Shown piece after piece: positions 8,047-16,898 of a stretch of 29,002 nucleotides of DNA. How positions within the stretch are numbered: position 1 is the first letter of the stretch; each line of letters starts with the position of its first letter. A program made the translations under genes and the position numbers. Under the pieces are notes generated by a model that saw only the letters and a list, made by a program, of their open reading frames with translations, ran no database searches and was not told where the DNA came from. The DNA lies in contig NZ_JOEQ01000066.1 in NCBI RefSeq assembly GCF_000721075.1, positions 1-29,002 on the forward strand, written 5' to 3'. This DNA comes from Streptosporangium amethystogenes (lineage in GTDB: Bacteria > Actinomycetota > Actinomycetes > Streptosporangiales > Streptosporangiaceae).

Positions 8047-8912
8047 ACCGTGCTGGCCTGCGTCGCCGGGCATGACGACCTAATCGACGGCCGGATTCCC
8101 AGCTACGCCTTCCCCGAGCAGGCCGTCGAAGCCCTCGCTCACGCCGTCCGGCACGCCGAATGGCGCCGCCGCCCTGCCGAACCCGCCGCCCCGCCCGTGC
8201 GGGCGGACACCGAGACGGCGCGGCAGATCATCCGGGCGGAGCTGCCGCGCATCCCGAGGGCCGCTGGCTCTCCCCGGCAGCTGCCGGAGGGCTGCTGGGC
8301 TGCTACGGCGTGCCTGTGGTGGCCTCCATCGACGTGGACGATCCCGAGGCCGCCGCCGGGGCGGCCGCGCGGCTCGGGCCACCGATCGTGCTGAAGGCCG
8401 TGGGCCCCGTGCACAAGAGCGAGGCCGGCGGTGTCCGGCTCGGCCTTCGCACTCCGGATGAGGTCCGGCAGGCGTACCAGGAGATCTCCGAACGCGTCGG
8501 CCCGGACATGACCGGCGCAATCGTCCAGCGCATGCTGCCGGCCGGTGTCGAGATCATCCTTGGTGGCGTCAACTACCCGGCGTTCGGACCGCTGGTCATG
8601 GCGGGCATGGGCGGCGTGCTGGCCGACCGCACCTTCCGGGTGCCGCCCGTCACAGACCCGACCGACATGATCGGCGAGCTGCGCTGCTCCCCGCTGCTGC
8701 ACGGCTACCGCGGCTCGCCACCCGTCAACGTCGACGCTCTCGCCGACCAGATCACGCGAATCGGCAGGCTGCTCGACGACCTCCCTCAGGTGGCCGAACT
8801 CGACCTCAACCCGGTCATTGTCACCCCGGACGGCGCCACCACGGTGGACGCGCGCATCAGGGTGGCGCCTTGCGAACCGCCGCCCCCGCCACTGCTCCGG
8901 CGGCTGCGCTGA
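8047..8912 (+). pseudogene. Acyl-CoA synthetase (ADP-forming)/Pat-like ATP-grasp fragment, frameshifted
   Basis: This is the C-terminal part of an NDP-forming acyl-CoA synthetase or its acetyltransferase-fused (Pat-like) form. The first frame reads TVLACVAGHDDLIDGRIPSY, then FPEQAVEALAHAVRHAEWRRRP, the end of the CoA-ligase region. Near 8255 one G appears missing (ATCCCGAGGGCC where IPEGRW is expected). The second frame continues with LLGCYGVPVV, LGPPIVLKAVGP, HKSEAGGVRLGL, VGPDMTGAIVQRMLPAGVE and ELDLNPVIV, the ATP-grasp domain, to the stop at 8912. The N-terminal CoA-binding domain is missing, and upstream sequence (7796-8046) shows nothing related. In intact relatives the protein makes acyl-CoA from acid, CoA and ATP. 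This one cannot. Confidence 0.8.
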
Positions 8913-9058
8913 CCAACGCCTGTCCCGTTCAAGACTTCCGGCCCTGCGCTGCTCTCCTCCCGCCATTATCGGGATCAGGTGACGCTCACATTCCTCAGCA
9001 TGCGCTTCCGAGTCGATAATCTTGTGCCGGTCAAGAGATCGATCACGTCCAAGCGGCG

Positions 9059-9478
9059 TCATACGTCCAGGGTCACCGTGCAGGTCCACCGGTCTGCGTG
9101 GTGTTCGAAGGTCAGCTGATGCAGGGCGACGGCCTTGGGCACCGCTCCGGTCTGGGGTACGGCCGCCAGATCGGCCATGGCCAGGTGGAGTCGCAGACGG
9201 TTCTGATCGTGCACGGCCGCCGCCTTGATCGGGATCCGTCCGGTGGTGTCCATCAGGTAGATGACCTCGTCAAGAACGGCCACCAACTGATCTTGAGGTT
9301 CGCCGGGATCAATGCAGAGGTTGTGCTCGCCGGTGGCGGCGGCGCCGCGCAGGTCGAGGAAGCTGTCCGCCATGCCGAGCACCGCCTGGGCGATGCATTC
9401 CCCTGCGGTCGATGCCCAGGCTTGGATCCGGGTGTCGGCGGTGTGGGGAAGGGGGCGGTGGCCGGCATCGGCGCTCAT
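9059..9478 (-). CDS. Archease (RtcB cofactor)
   Basis: A 139-aa archease-family protein. Archease activates the RNA ligase RtcB by speeding GMP loading and turnover. The characteristic opening PHTADTRIQAWA (about residues 11-22) is followed by ECIAQAVLGMADSFLDL. The middle LVAVLDEVIYLMDT and the ending VALHQLTFEHHADRWTCTVTLDV carry the acidic and His residues of the calcium-binding site. The ATG at 9478 is chosen over the longer frame because GAGAAGGGAACG precedes it and the archease domain begins there. It follows rtcB by 17 nt, so the pair is an operon. Mycobacterial DosR regulons contain a similar pair (Rv2630/Rv2631), which I recall without having checked. Confidence 0.88.
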   Translation of the reverse strand: MSADAGHRPLPHTADTRIQAWASTAGECIAQAVLGMADSFLDLRGAAATGEHNLCIDPGEPQDQLVAVLDEVIYLMDTTGRIPIKAAAVHDQNRLRLHLAMADLAAVPQTGAVPKAVALHQLTFEHHADRWTCTVTLDV

Positions 9479-9495
9479 CGGCGTTCCCTTCTCGT

Positions 9496-10905
9496 TCAGC
9501 CTTTGACGACGCCGAGGGGGACCAGGCGGGCGACCTTGCGGCATAGCCCTGCTCCCTCGCTGGCGGTGACCACGGCGTCGACGTCCTTGTAGGCGGTGGG
9601 CGTCTCCTCGGCCAGCCCGCGCCAGGTCGCGCCGCGTACGGCGATGCCCTGCTCCTCCAGGCGATCGCGCAGCTGCCGGCCGCTGATGGACCGCGCCGCC
9701 TGGTGGCGGCTTTGGGTACGGCCCGCGCCGTGGCAGGTGGAGTGGAACGCCTCACCGCCGGGAACGCCGGTCAGCACGTAGGAGGCGGTGCCCATGGTGC
9801 CCGGGATCAGCACAGGCTGGCCCACCGGGGCCAGATCGGCCGGGAGATCGGGATGGTACGGCGGCAGCGCCCGGGTGGCGCCCTTGCGGTGGACGCACAG
9901 TCGCATGCCGTCGTGTGTTTCGATCTTGGCCAGGTTGTGCGAGACGTCGTACACCAGATCCAGGCGGCCGTCGGCGATGTCGGCGAAGGCCCGTCGCGTG
10001 GCCTCGCCGAGCAGTTGCCGGTTGGCTCGCCCGTAGTTGGCCGCGGCGGCCATGGCAGCGAGGTAGGCGCGGCCTTCGGGGGAATCGACCGGGGCGCAGG
10101 CGAGTTGCCGGTCGGGCACGGTGATGCCGTAGTGCGGCATTGCCTTTTCCATCGCGTGCACGTGGTCGGTGCAGATCTGGTGGCCGAGCCCGCGCGAGCC
10201 GCAGTGGATCATCACGCACACCTGGTCACGGCTCAGGCCGAACGCGGCCGCCACCGCCTCGTCGTAGACCTCCTGCACGGCCTGGATCTCCAGGAAGTGG
10301 TTGCCGGAGCCGAGGCTGCCCACCTGGTTCAGTCCCCGCTCTAGGGCCCGGAACCCGACCTGGGAGATATCGGCGTCGGCGACGGCGCCGAAGTCCTCGC
10401 AGCGCTCCAGATCCCGCGCCACGCCGTGGCCCTGCTCGACGGCGTACCGGGCGCCGCCGCACAGGACCTTTTCGAGCTGTGGCCGCCCGGCCAGATGCCA
10501 GACGGCGCCCCGGCCGGTACCCCGCGGGATGACATGATCGAGGCGATCCAGGAGCCGTGCCAGCCAAGGCGCCAGCCGGTCGCGATCGAGGTCGGCCGCG
10601 AGCAGCCGTACCCCACAGGAGATATCGAACCCGACCCCGCCCGGGGAGACCACACCTCCGGCCGCGATGTCGGTGGCGGCCACGCCGCCGATCGGGAACC
10701 CATAGCCCCAGTGCACGTCGGGCATGGCGTAGGAGGCTCGGACGATGCCCGGCAGGGTGGCCACGTTGACGACCTGCTGCAGCGCCTGCTCCTCCGGAAG
10801 CAGGACGCGAGAGGCCAGGACGACGCCAGGCACCAGCATCGCTGCATGCCGCTCGATGCGAAAGCGAAAGGACGTTTCCTCGATTAGTTCGATCATGTGT
10901 CCCAT
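9496..10905 (-). CDS. rtcB: RNA-splicing ligase RtcB
   Basis: A 469-aa GTP- and Mn-dependent RNA ligase that joins 2',3'-cyclic phosphate (or 3'-phosphate) ends to 5'-OH ends, used in RNA repair or tRNA healing. Seen in order: [31 protein letters not shown] (metal-binding Asp/Cys), [32 protein letters not shown], the loop [11 protein letters not shown] and STCHGAGR with the His that becomes guanylylated. It ends in the expected [10 protein letters not shown] region. Length matches the family (~470-480). Of two in-frame ATGs, the one at 10905 is better placed after GGGGCG. The longer frame to 11112 overlaps the upstream gene and is low-complexity. Archease follows directly. Confidence 0.95.
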   Translation of the reverse strand: MGHMIELIEETSFRFRIERHAAMLVPGVVLASRVLLPEEQALQQVVNVATLPGIVRASYAMPDVHWGYGFPIGGVAATDIAAGGVVSPGGVGFDISCGVRLLAADLDRDRLAPWLARLLDRLDHVIPRGTGRGAVWHLAGRPQLEKVLCGGARYAVEQGHGVARDLERCEDFGAVADADISQVGFRALERGLNQVGSLGSGNHFLEIQAVQEVYDEAVAAAFGLSRDQVCVMIHCGSRGLGHQICTDHVHAMEKAMPHYGITVPDRQLACAPVDSPEGRAYLAAMAAAANYGRANRQLLGEATRRAFADIADGRLDLVYDVSHNLAKIETHDGMRLCVHRKGATRALPPYHPDLPADLAPVGQPVLIPGTMGTASYVLTGVPGGEAFHSTCHGAGRTQSRHQAARSISGRQLRDRLEEQGIAVRGATWRGLAEETPTAYKDVDAVVTASEGAGLCRKVARLVPLGVVKG

Positions 10906-11014
10906 TTTCGCCCCAATGGTGTGTGGCGGTGAGGCGACCGATGTAGCGTCCGAGGGGCCTGCTTCGAACACCCCTGGCCCCGGTCCGGCACCAGCGGAGG
11001 CAGCGCTGAGCTTC

Positions 11015-12349
11015 TCAGCCCACGCGGGTGCCGAGATGGTCGGTGAACCAGTCGCGTGCCAGGTCGGCGACGTTCTCCAGCGCTCCGGGCTCTTCGAACA
11101 GGTGTGTGGCATCAGGGATGACCTCGAGGCGGTTCTCGCAGCGCAACCGCTGTTGTGCCGCTCGGTTGAGGTCGAGCACCAGTTCGTCGCGGCCTCCCAC
11201 GATCAGCAGCGTCGCCGCGCGCACTGCCGGCAGCCGCGGTCCGGCCAGATCCGGTCGTCCGCCTCGTGAGACGATGGCGGTCGCCCGGCTGGCCGGTTCA
11301 GCCGCTGCCCACAGCGCGGCCGCCGCCCCGGTGCTGGCTCCGAAATAGCCGACCGGCAGTCCCGCGACCTGAGGCTGGCCACTGAGCCATGCCGTCACCT
11401 GCGCGAGCCGTCCGGTCAGCAACTCGATGTCGAACACGTTGCCACGGTCGTACTCCTCCTCGACCGTGAGCAGGTCGAACAGCAAGGTGCCCAGACCTGC
11501 CTGGTTGAGCACCGAGGCCACGTACCGGTTGCGTGGACTGTGCCGGCTGCTGCCACTGCCGTGCACGAAGACCACTACCCCCGCAGCCTCCTCCGGCACG
11601 ACGAGTTGCCCCGGCAGTCGGACAGGACCGGCATCCACCAGCACCTCGACGGCAGCCTTCGGCGAATCAGATTTCACCACGCGACCCTTCTTGGCCACCG
11701 CACCCTCGGCGGCAGGTGGTGCGGCCCGCTGCAGCAGTTCGATCACCTGCTCGTCAGTGGTCTGGGTGAAGTCGGCGTACCAGGCGCCAATGGCCCAAAG
11801 AGCGGTAGGTGTCTCCAAACAGATCACCTCGTCGGCGTCCTCGCGCAGTCTCGCGATCGTGTCCGGCGTTCCGACAGGGACCGCCAAGATCACTCGCGAG
11901 GCCCCGCGCGCATGAGCCACCTGGCAGGCGGCGCGAGCGGTGCCGCCCGTGGCGATCCCGTCGTCCACGACGATGACCGTACGGCCGGTGAGGTCGACCG
12001 GTGCGCGATCAGCGCGAAAGCGGAGCGCACGGCGCAGCACCTCGGCCTGCTCGCGCTTCTCTACCGTGGCCATCTCCGCGTTCGTCACATCCGCCAGCCT
12101 GACGACGTCCGAATTGATGACGCGTATGCCACCTTCTCCGACAGCACCGAATCCCAGCTCCGGCTGGAACGGCACGCCCAGCTTGCGGACCACGATCACA
12201 TCCAGCGGCGCGCCCAAGGCCTGGGCCACCTCGAAGGCCACGGGTACGCCGCCTCTGGGCAGCCCCAGAACGACCACATTCTCCTCGGTGACAAGCCCGG
12301 TCAGACGTTCGGCCAGACGCACACCCGCATCATGACGATCAACGAACAC
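11015..12349 (-). CDS. Phosphoribosyltransferase-dienelactone hydrolase fusion (Rv0571c-like)
   Basis: A 444-aa two-domain protein. Residues 1-~215 are a PRTase: [31 protein letters not shown], and the PRPP loop [14 protein letters not shown]. Residues ~230-444 are an alpha/beta hydrolase of the dienelactone-hydrolase type: [17 protein letters not shown], nucleophile elbow [16 protein letters not shown] (Ser in GASTG), the acid in [12 protein letters not shown] and the His in [10 protein letters not shown]. The same fusion and size occur in mycobacterial Rv0571c, next to the nrdZ RNR gene in the DosR regulon. Substrates of both halves are unknown. A GTG at 12349 is the start, with GGGGAGGCAGG upstream. 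It is 109 nt upstream of rtcB on the same strand. Confidence 0.92.
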   Translation of the reverse strand: MFVDRHDAGVRLAERLTGLVTEENVVVLGLPRGGVPVAFEVAQALGAPLDVIVVRKLGVPFQPELGFGAVGEGGIRVINSDVVRLADVTNAEMATVEKREQAEVLRRALRFRADRAPVDLTGRTVIVVDDGIATGGTARAACQVAHARGASRVILAVPVGTPDTIARLREDADEVICLETPTALWAIGAWYADFTQTTDEQVIELLQRAAPPAAEGAVAKKGRVVKSDSPKAAVEVLVDAGPVRLPGQLVVPEEAAGVVVFVHGSGSSRHSPRNRYVASVLNQAGLGTLLFDLLTVEEEYDRGNVFDIELLTGRLAQVTAWLSGQPQVAGLPVGYFGASTGAAAALWAAAEPASRATAIVSRGGRPDLAGPRLPAVRAATLLIVGGRDELVLDLNRAAQQRLRCENRLEVIPDATHLFEEPGALENVADLARDWFTDHLGTRVG

Positions 12350-12459
12350 TCGGCGTACCTGCCTCCCCCGACGCTTCGCCGTACCTCACACGAATCCCCA
12401 CGTCGGTGGTGAAGGACACCCCTCTCATCACCATCAGGCGGTAAGGAGCCTGGTGCGCA

Positions 12460-12473
12460 GGGTCGAAGGGCCC
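12460..12473 (-). promoter_or_regulatory. Weak DevR-like palindrome upstream of the PRTase fusion
   Basis: On the minus strand this reads GGGCCCTTCGACCC, matching 10 of 14 positions of the mycobacterial DevR core GGGACTWWAGTCCC. It lies about 110 bp upstream of the GTG at 12349. Both GGG/CCC ends are kept, but the inner AC/GT pairs are only partly conserved. It is a weaker candidate than those at 17635 and 27196. Confidence 0.3.
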
Positions 12474-12477
12474 ACAA

Positions 12478-12892
12478 TTCGTGAGCCCACCCCGGGGTCA
12501 CGCAGTACTCTGCCCAGATGGATGACTGCGGCTTGCCGATCTCGCTGGCGACGGGCTTGAGCAGGTCATCCACCGTAAGCACGCCGATGACGACTTCCTC
12601 GTCGAGCGCGGGTAGCCGGGGGAACACCTCGAAGGCCACGTCGAGATCGTCGCCTGACCTACCGTTACCGGATCGGGAGTCTTCACCTGGCTGACCGGGA
12701 GATCATCGCCCACCCCCGAGCAAGTGCGCGAATAGCCAGATCGCGATCGGTCGCAATACCGACGAGGCGCCACGCATCCGACAGGACTACACAGCCGACA
12801 CCGTGGTAGTCCATATGCTGTGCGACATTACGGATAGTCGCGCAAACGGCGGGGGCCACCGCCGGCGTGGAAATTACGTCCCTGATCTTCAT
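12478..12892 (-). pseudogene. Two-CBS-domain gene broken by two frameshifts
   Basis: The gene starts at an ATG at 12892 after GAGGGTGC and reads MKIRDVISTPAVAP through VGCVVLSDAWRLVGIATDRDLAIRALARGW, a full CBS1. It must then change frame to read DDLPVSQVKTPDPVTV, and change again for DLDVAFEVFPRLPALDEEVVIGVLTVDDLLKPVASEIG. About five residues of the usual RRLPVLD region also seem lost at RLPALDEE. The ending (SSIWAEYCVT) resembles other actinobacterial CBS proteins. Two shifts plus a deletion argue for a real pseudogene. Confidence 0.82.
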
Positions 12893-13041
12893 GTACGCAC
12901 CCTCGTTCGTGGGCCTGATGCTCGCGATACGGTGCAGAACGACAGGCATAGAAAGCCCGGCATCAGTGAAAAGACCCTCGCGAGCAGTTGGCCCAAGGCT
13001 TCTCCTACCCGTCTGGTGGGCGGGGTCAAGGCGACGGGGCA

Positions 13042-13206
13042 TCATGCTTCCTGCTCAACAGGCCGGTGCGGGTGCGGCCACTGCCAGGCGTGGCAGACCA
13101 GAATAGGCAACTCCCCTAGCAGCGCTTCCTGGACGGCCCAGCACAGCGCCTTCTCGCTCTCCGGCGATTCGTCATAGCCGATGAGTATGGGGCGCCGCTT
13201 GTTCAC
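13042..13206 (-). pseudogene. Universal stress protein N-terminal fragment
   Basis: From a GTG at 13206, preceded by GGGAGGCC, the frame reads VNKRRPILIGYDESPESEKAL, the first strand and helix of a UspA domain, then ILVCHAWQWPHPHRPVEQEA, and stops. Only about 54 of the expected ~140 residues remain and the ATP loop is gone. The downstream sequence shows no USP continuation in other frames, so the rest was deleted. The broken CBS gene follows on the same strand. Confidence 0.75.
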
Positions 13207-13721
13207 CTGGCCTCCCAGGGGTTCTGCCGACCTTGCCGCGTGTTCCCCGCGAGGCCGATGACACGAGATGTAGGCCATCAAACTCTTGTCCCTGACTTCT
13301 TGACCACACCGCCGATGGCTCTCGGGCGCGAGCCAAACAGACATGCGGTTGTCCAGGCGTGAACATCCTGCGAGCGGAGTACCTGCCGGTGGCGTCGAGA
13401 AGGTCGGACGGACCCCGCCTCATGCGACGTCCATGGGTTTCTACATGCCGGGTCACCACCGTTGACGCTTGTCACTTTTCCGGAGGTGAATATTTCGGGC
13501 ACCTTCCTTGCCCCTCCGGAGGGAAGCATGCCCGAACACTGGCCTTCCGGAAGATTGGGCGATCTGTTCTGGGCCGCAAAATCGGCGACTGATGTGACTT
13601 CCGTGCCTGGGCGCGGGGCATCATCGAGGCGAGAGCGCCGATGCGGTCGCTGCACGCTGACCGGCTGGGGCGTTGCGTCGGCCTCCCCTCCACGAGTGCT
13701 GTCGCCGGCTAAGGACCTGCT
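13207..13721. other. Intergenic region upstream of a CBS gene and a USP fragment
   Basis: About 515 bp without a recognisable gene. It contains a minus-strand GGGACAAGAG half-site near 13285-13300 and GTGACTTCCGTGCC at 13594-13607, which matches 10 of 14 DevR-core positions about 115 bp before the CBS ATG. Neither is convincing alone. Open frames here are shadows. Confidence 0.35.
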
Positions 13722-14141
13722 ATGAAACGCCACGTTCGGGACGTGATGACGAGGGATGTCGTGATGGTGAGCGTCGATTCCACGCTGGTGGCCGCGGCTC
13801 GGGAGATGCGCGAGTACGACATCGGTGACGTCTTCGTCATGGAGGACGGGCGGCTGTTCGGAGTGCTGACCGACAGGGACATCGTGGTGCGGGCGATCGC
13901 GCTCGGCCTGTCTCCCGAGCTCGTCTCGGCAGGTGACATCTGCAGCAGGAAGCTTGTCACGGTCTCTCTGGACGATGGGGAGTGGTACGCGGTGGAGCTG
14001 ATGTGCCTGCACGCGGTACGCCGGTTGCCCGTGCTCGACGGCGAGCGGCCGGTGGGCGTGGTGTCGCTGGGCGACCTGGCCGTCGATCTGGAACGCGACT
14101 CCACGCTGGCGTCCATCAGCGCAGCTTCACCCAACAGATAA
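13722..14141 (+). CDS. Two-CBS-domain protein
   Basis: A 139-aa CBS pair. CBS1 spans HVRDVMTRDVVMVSVDSTLVAAAREM to GVLTDRDIVVRAIALG. CBS2 spans RKLVTVSLDDGEWYAVELMCLHAVRRLPVLD to GVVSLGDLAVDL. CBS2 lacks the usual D/E-ADL ending of its paralogues, reading LGDLA. The ATG at 13722 has an AAGGA ribosome site. The 3' end overlaps the convergent USP fragment by 15 nt. Likely cytoplasmic nucleotide sensing. Confidence 0.9.
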   Translation: MKRHVRDVMTRDVVMVSVDSTLVAAAREMREYDIGDVFVMEDGRLFGVLTDRDIVVRAIALGLSPELVSAGDICSRKLVTVSLDDGEWYAVELMCLHAVRRLPVLDGERPVGVVSLGDLAVDLERDSTLASISAASPNR

Positions 14142-14324
14142 GGCCCTCCGCGCCGGTTCCCCAGGAACGAGGCTGGGAGCGAGCGGTACGTCGTGGGGCC
14201 ACCGGGACACCGCGTACAGTACCCGCCGCGGGGCATGCCGGATGGCGGCCCCCCGACCGTCCCAGCTCGCGGCCTGCAGCGAGGGCGCTGATCCGTCCAC
14301 ACCGACGATGATCGGCATTGTCAT
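14127..14324 (-). pseudogene. Universal stress protein N-terminal fragment
   Basis: An ATG at 14324 opens TMPIIVGVDGSAPSLQAASWDGRGAAIRHAP, then RRVLYAVSRWPHDVP, clearly the first half of a UspA domain. The protein stops after 65 residues, with the ATP loop and C-terminal half missing. The usual A-x-E-A helix is altered (DGRGAA). It overlaps the end of the convergent CBS gene. It is the second of three USP remnants in the window. Confidence 0.75.
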
Positions 14325-14385
14325 GGCTGTCGCCTCGAACGCATCGATGATTCACGCTCAAGGGCAGGACGAGGCTCCGCTACCT

Positions 14386-15513
14386 TCACCTTCTGCTCGT
14401 CCCGGCCGTCGCGAGTTCGGTTGTCATCGGTGTCCAGCGGCTGGCGAGCCTCTTGGTGAGGACGGTCATGGTGGTGTATTCGAGGTCTTCCAGGGGCAGC
14501 CGGTGCGGCTCGAATGGGCCATGGCGGCGGAAGTAGTCCATGGCCTCGTTGGCCTGCTGGCGTGCCCGGTCGAAGGCGGGGTCAGCGAACAGGTCGCGCG
14601 GGCCGATCAGCTTGCCGTCGTGGATCTGGAAGCCCAGGGCGACCACGCGCGGTGGGCCGTCGAAGCGCGACGGGTGCGCGTGCCCGGCCGAGACGGGCAT
14701 GATCGGGGTGTGGTGTGAGCCTCGCATGCAGCCGGCGACCCCGTAGGCGAAGGTGAACGGTTCCAGCACCTCGCCCACCGCGGGTAGCCCGGACTGGCAG
14801 CGGACGATCATGACGGGGTCGTCCTTGCCGACGTACTTGCCGGCGATGAGCGACAACCGCTGCGTGCTGGTGGCGGCGGCGGTCTCGCCGAGCGTCTTGG
14901 AGCGGACGCTGTGGATGACGTAGCGGGCCGGGGCGCCGATGTACATGAGCATCTCGTACAGCTCGGCCGGGCAGTCGAAGAGGATGCGCTTCTCGTCGTA
15001 CAGGTCGTAGACCTCGAAGGTGAAGCCGGCGTGCATCTTGGTGTCGATGACCAGCCCGGCGGTGTTGAACGGGTCGGCGAACATCTTGTACAGCGGCAGG
15101 TTCCACGCGCCCGGTTCGGTCTTGTCTGCCAGGAAGCAGATCACCGGCTCCGATGGCCGCTCTTCGAATTCGAGTTCGGCGTAGCCGGGACCCATGCCGC
15201 GCAGGTTGCCGGAGAAGGCGTCCGACAGCAGGTCCTGGCCGGCGCCGTACAGGCCGAGCTGCTTGGCGATGCGGGTGGTGGCCTGGAAGGTGTCCCAGGC
15301 GAAGGAGTGGATGAGGTCGGTGTCCGGGCCGTAGGTATGCGTCATGATGAGCGAGAGGTCATCGCCGCAGCTCGCCACGTGTCCGTCGATCAGCAGCCCC
15401 GATTCGACGGCTCGGGCTATCTCACGGCCAGCTTCGCTCATCATGTCCGGATGCACAGCCGTATGGCCGACGAACCCCCCGGTGTCGGCCTTGATAATGC
15501 TCAGAGTAATCAC
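14386..15513 (-). CDS. fbp: Fructose-1,6-bisphosphate aldolase/phosphatase (archaeal type, class V)
   Basis: A 375-aa bifunctional enzyme that condenses DHAP and GAP to fructose 1,6-bisphosphate and then dephosphorylates it, an effectively one-way gluconeogenic step. The N-terminus ITLSIIKADTGGFVGH has the metal-binding Asp and His. HTYGPDTDLIHSFAWDTF and GYAELEFEERPSEPVICFLADKTEPGAWNLPLYKMFADPF are typical. YDLYDEKRILFDCP carries the Tyr/Lys pair for aldolase chemistry. The length (~370) fits the family. The start is a GTG at 15513 after GGGGGC. Two DevR-like boxes lie 43-97 bp upstream. The SHOCT gene precedes it on the same strand, but 122 nt away, so it likely has its own promoter. Confidence 0.94.
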   Translation of the reverse strand: MITLSIIKADTGGFVGHTAVHPDMMSEAGREIARAVESGLLIDGHVASCGDDLSLIMTHTYGPDTDLIHSFAWDTFQATTRIAKQLGLYGAGQDLLSDAFSGNLRGMGPGYAELEFEERPSEPVICFLADKTEPGAWNLPLYKMFADPFNTAGLVIDTKMHAGFTFEVYDLYDEKRILFDCPAELYEMLMYIGAPARYVIHSVRSKTLGETAAATSTQRLSLIAGKYVGKDDPVMIVRCQSGLPAVGEVLEPFTFAYGVAGCMRGSHHTPIMPVSAGHAHPSRFDGPPRVVALGFQIHDGKLIGPRDLFADPAFDRARQQANEAMDYFRRHGPFEPHRLPLEDLEYTTMTVLTKRLASRWTPMTTELATAGTSRR

Positions 15514-15555
15514 GTTGATCGCCCCCGGTTGAGTCTTTCCCTCAGCCTCGGTTTG

Positions 15556-15569
15556 TGGTCTTTTGTCCT
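15556..15569 (-). promoter_or_regulatory. DevR-like box, proximal, upstream of fbp
   Basis: On the minus strand this reads AGGACAAAAGACCA, matching 10 of 14 positions of the DevR core GGGACTWWAGTCCC, with a further CAA on the right flank as in the full consensus. The centre is about 49 bp before the fbp GTG. The local sequence is AT-rich compared with its surroundings, fitting a promoter. Confidence 0.5.
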
Positions 15570-15596
15570 AATAGAGAATTTTGACCCTAACAGGAA

Positions 15597-15610
15597 GGGG
15601 CTTTCGTACC
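15597..15610 (-). promoter_or_regulatory. DevR-like box, distal, upstream of fbp
   Basis: On the minus strand this reads GGTACGAAAGCCCC, 11 of 14 matches to GGGACTWWAGTCCC. Its centre is 41 bp from the proximal box, about four helical turns, so the two would lie on the same DNA face. Paired sites are common in mycobacterial DevR promoters. Confidence 0.5.
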
Positions 15611-15635
15611 GGAATACCGCCAGGCAGGCGGTCTC

Positions 15636-15911
15636 TCAGCGGTGGGTGAGCCTGTCGTGGTGCTCCTCCGTGGAGATTTCACCGCGGGCGTACCCGTTCT
15701 GCCAGGACGTCCCGCGCCCGACCCAGGCTCGACCGTGCGATCGGCGGGGTCGGGCTGCGAGGCCGTGACCGCCCGAACGAGGAGCCAGGTCGCCAAAGGC
15801 GAAGAGGGCCGCTACGAGCAGCATCATCAGTATCCGCCAGAACCAGGCCCATCCGCCGCCCATGCGGCCCCAGCCATCACAGGGGGGCGTGACTATGCAG
15901 GGCATGGTCAT
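15636..15911 (-). CDS. Small SHOCT-domain membrane protein
   Basis: A 91-aa protein with one membrane segment (about residues 20-42, WAWFWRILMMLLVAALFAFG) after a Gly/Trp-rich start. A short linker leads to the C-terminal SHOCT motif YARGEISTEEHHDRL. SHOCT tails are small helical oligomerisation or lipid/protein-contact modules, and the architecture is common in actinobacteria. The ATG at 15911 follows GGAGGGGAAGG. Function unknown. If the nearby inversion is undone, the rebuilt six-helix membrane gene would lie directly upstream in the same orientation. Confidence 0.75.
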   Translation of the reverse strand: MTMPCIVTPPCDGWGRMGGGWAWFWRILMMLLVAALFAFGDLAPRSGGHGLAARPRRSHGRAWVGRGTSWQNGYARGEISTEEHHDRLTHR

Positions 15912-16060
15912 GTGCCTTCCCCTCCGATCCTCCGGTGAGACGTGCCAGGTCTTCAGTGGGGCTCCGCGTAGCCGCGAGGCTCTCCAATCCCGGCGCTCTC
16001 ATGCCGGACGTCCGGCCTCCTCCGTGTGGCATCGGGAGAAGCCGTGACCGCGTCGCGCCG

Positions 16061-16309
16061 TCAGCGAGCGAAGACCGCGCGCAGTGCAAGAGTGCGCTCC
16101 ACCTCCGGGCGCACCAGCATGACAACGGAGACAACGGAGGCGACGGCGATCCACAGCGTGAACGCGATGCCCAGGACGTAGGCTTGAAGCATCGCGAACC
16201 CGGTCGGAGTGGCGAGGAAGCTGCCGATGCCCGTGATCAGGCCGATCACGGCGACGATCATGCCCAGCCAGCCCAGCCACGGCCCGGCGATCTCCCTGCC
16301 CACCATGGC
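16061..16309 (-). pseudogene. 3' half of a multi-pass membrane protein gene
   Basis: The frame from 16306 encodes MVGREIAGPWLGWLGMIVAV, then GLITGIGSFLATPTGFAML, AYVLGIAFTLWIAVASVVSVVMLV and RPEVERTLALRAVFAR. It contains two or three hydrophobic helices and no ribosome site at the Met. Its first 86 nt are identical to the end of the 5' half at 23341-23881, and there the two sequences diverge. It is therefore the C-terminal part of that gene, separated by a rearrangement. Confidence 0.8.
16224..16309 (-). repeat. 86-bp inverted repeat, left copy
   Basis: The reverse complement of 16224-16309 is identical, base for base by eye, to 23796-23881. It codes MVGREIAGPWLGWLGMIVAV and the following GLITGIG in both places. 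Outside the 86 bp the sequences differ at once on both sides. Confidence 0.9.
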
Positions 16310-16404
16310 TAGACGTCGCGGGCGGCCCGGCCCATGGGGCTGTCCACGTACACCGGGACCTTCGGGATCATGCCGAGGTGCCGCAGCTCCCGGAGCCAGT
16401 AGAT
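16309..16404 (-). pseudogene. Beta-CASP metallo-beta-lactamase RNase fragment
   Basis: Read on the minus strand it gives IYWLRELRHLGMIPKVPVYV, then DSPMGRAARDV and a TAG. This matches the conserved beta-CASP segment (Leu-rich helix, IPxVPVYVDSPM) of RNase J/CPSF-type metallo-hydrolases. Just upstream, another frame has HIPAFAVN, the family's IPAFAVxR strand, so a small deletion and shift lie between. Everything else is missing. It ends exactly at the edge of the 86-bp repeat. Confidence 0.6.
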
Positions 16405-16898
16405 GCGGCGTGGTTCACGGCGAAGGCGGGGATGTGTCCTGACGGGTACCGGCACCGCCCAGGAAGGTCAGCCTTGACGATCTCGGGCCACCTCTCTTGC
16501 TCGTCATCATGTGTCCCAGGTGGAGTCGTCTTGCTTCCTCTGGAGCTCATCGAGTCGAGTTCGGCGATTGGCGTGGCGGGTTCGTTGTTGGAGGATGTGG
16601 TAGAGGGCGTCCCCGTTTCTGGTGACCTGTTCTGGGGGCAGGGATGCCGAGCCGTGGAGGAGCTCGTGGTCTGAGCCAGGATGCTACGAATGGCGGGCCT
16701 GCACCTTGAGCCGGTCCCCGACGGCGGTGAGAGCCTTTCAGGTACGCCGGTGGTTTCCGAGCCCGTAGGACGACAAGCGCTGCCATGCTCCGGATCCGGT
16801 TGTCGAAAGTGCAGGTCAAGGACCTGTTGGGCGAGGTTTCCCGGCCCGGGGGCAGAGCAGGGAAGGCGAAAAGGGCCCAGAGAGAAAGAAGATCGACT
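16405..16898. other. Gene-poor region upstream of a CBS gene, with a palindrome at 16812-16826
   Basis: No complete gene is recognised in this 494 bp. The left edge continues decayed beta-CASP sequence. CAGGTC-AAG-GACCTG at 16812-16826 is a perfect 6-bp-arm palindrome 73 bp before the CBS ATG, similar to the palindrome at 128-142. No DevR-like box scores well here. Confidence 0.4.
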
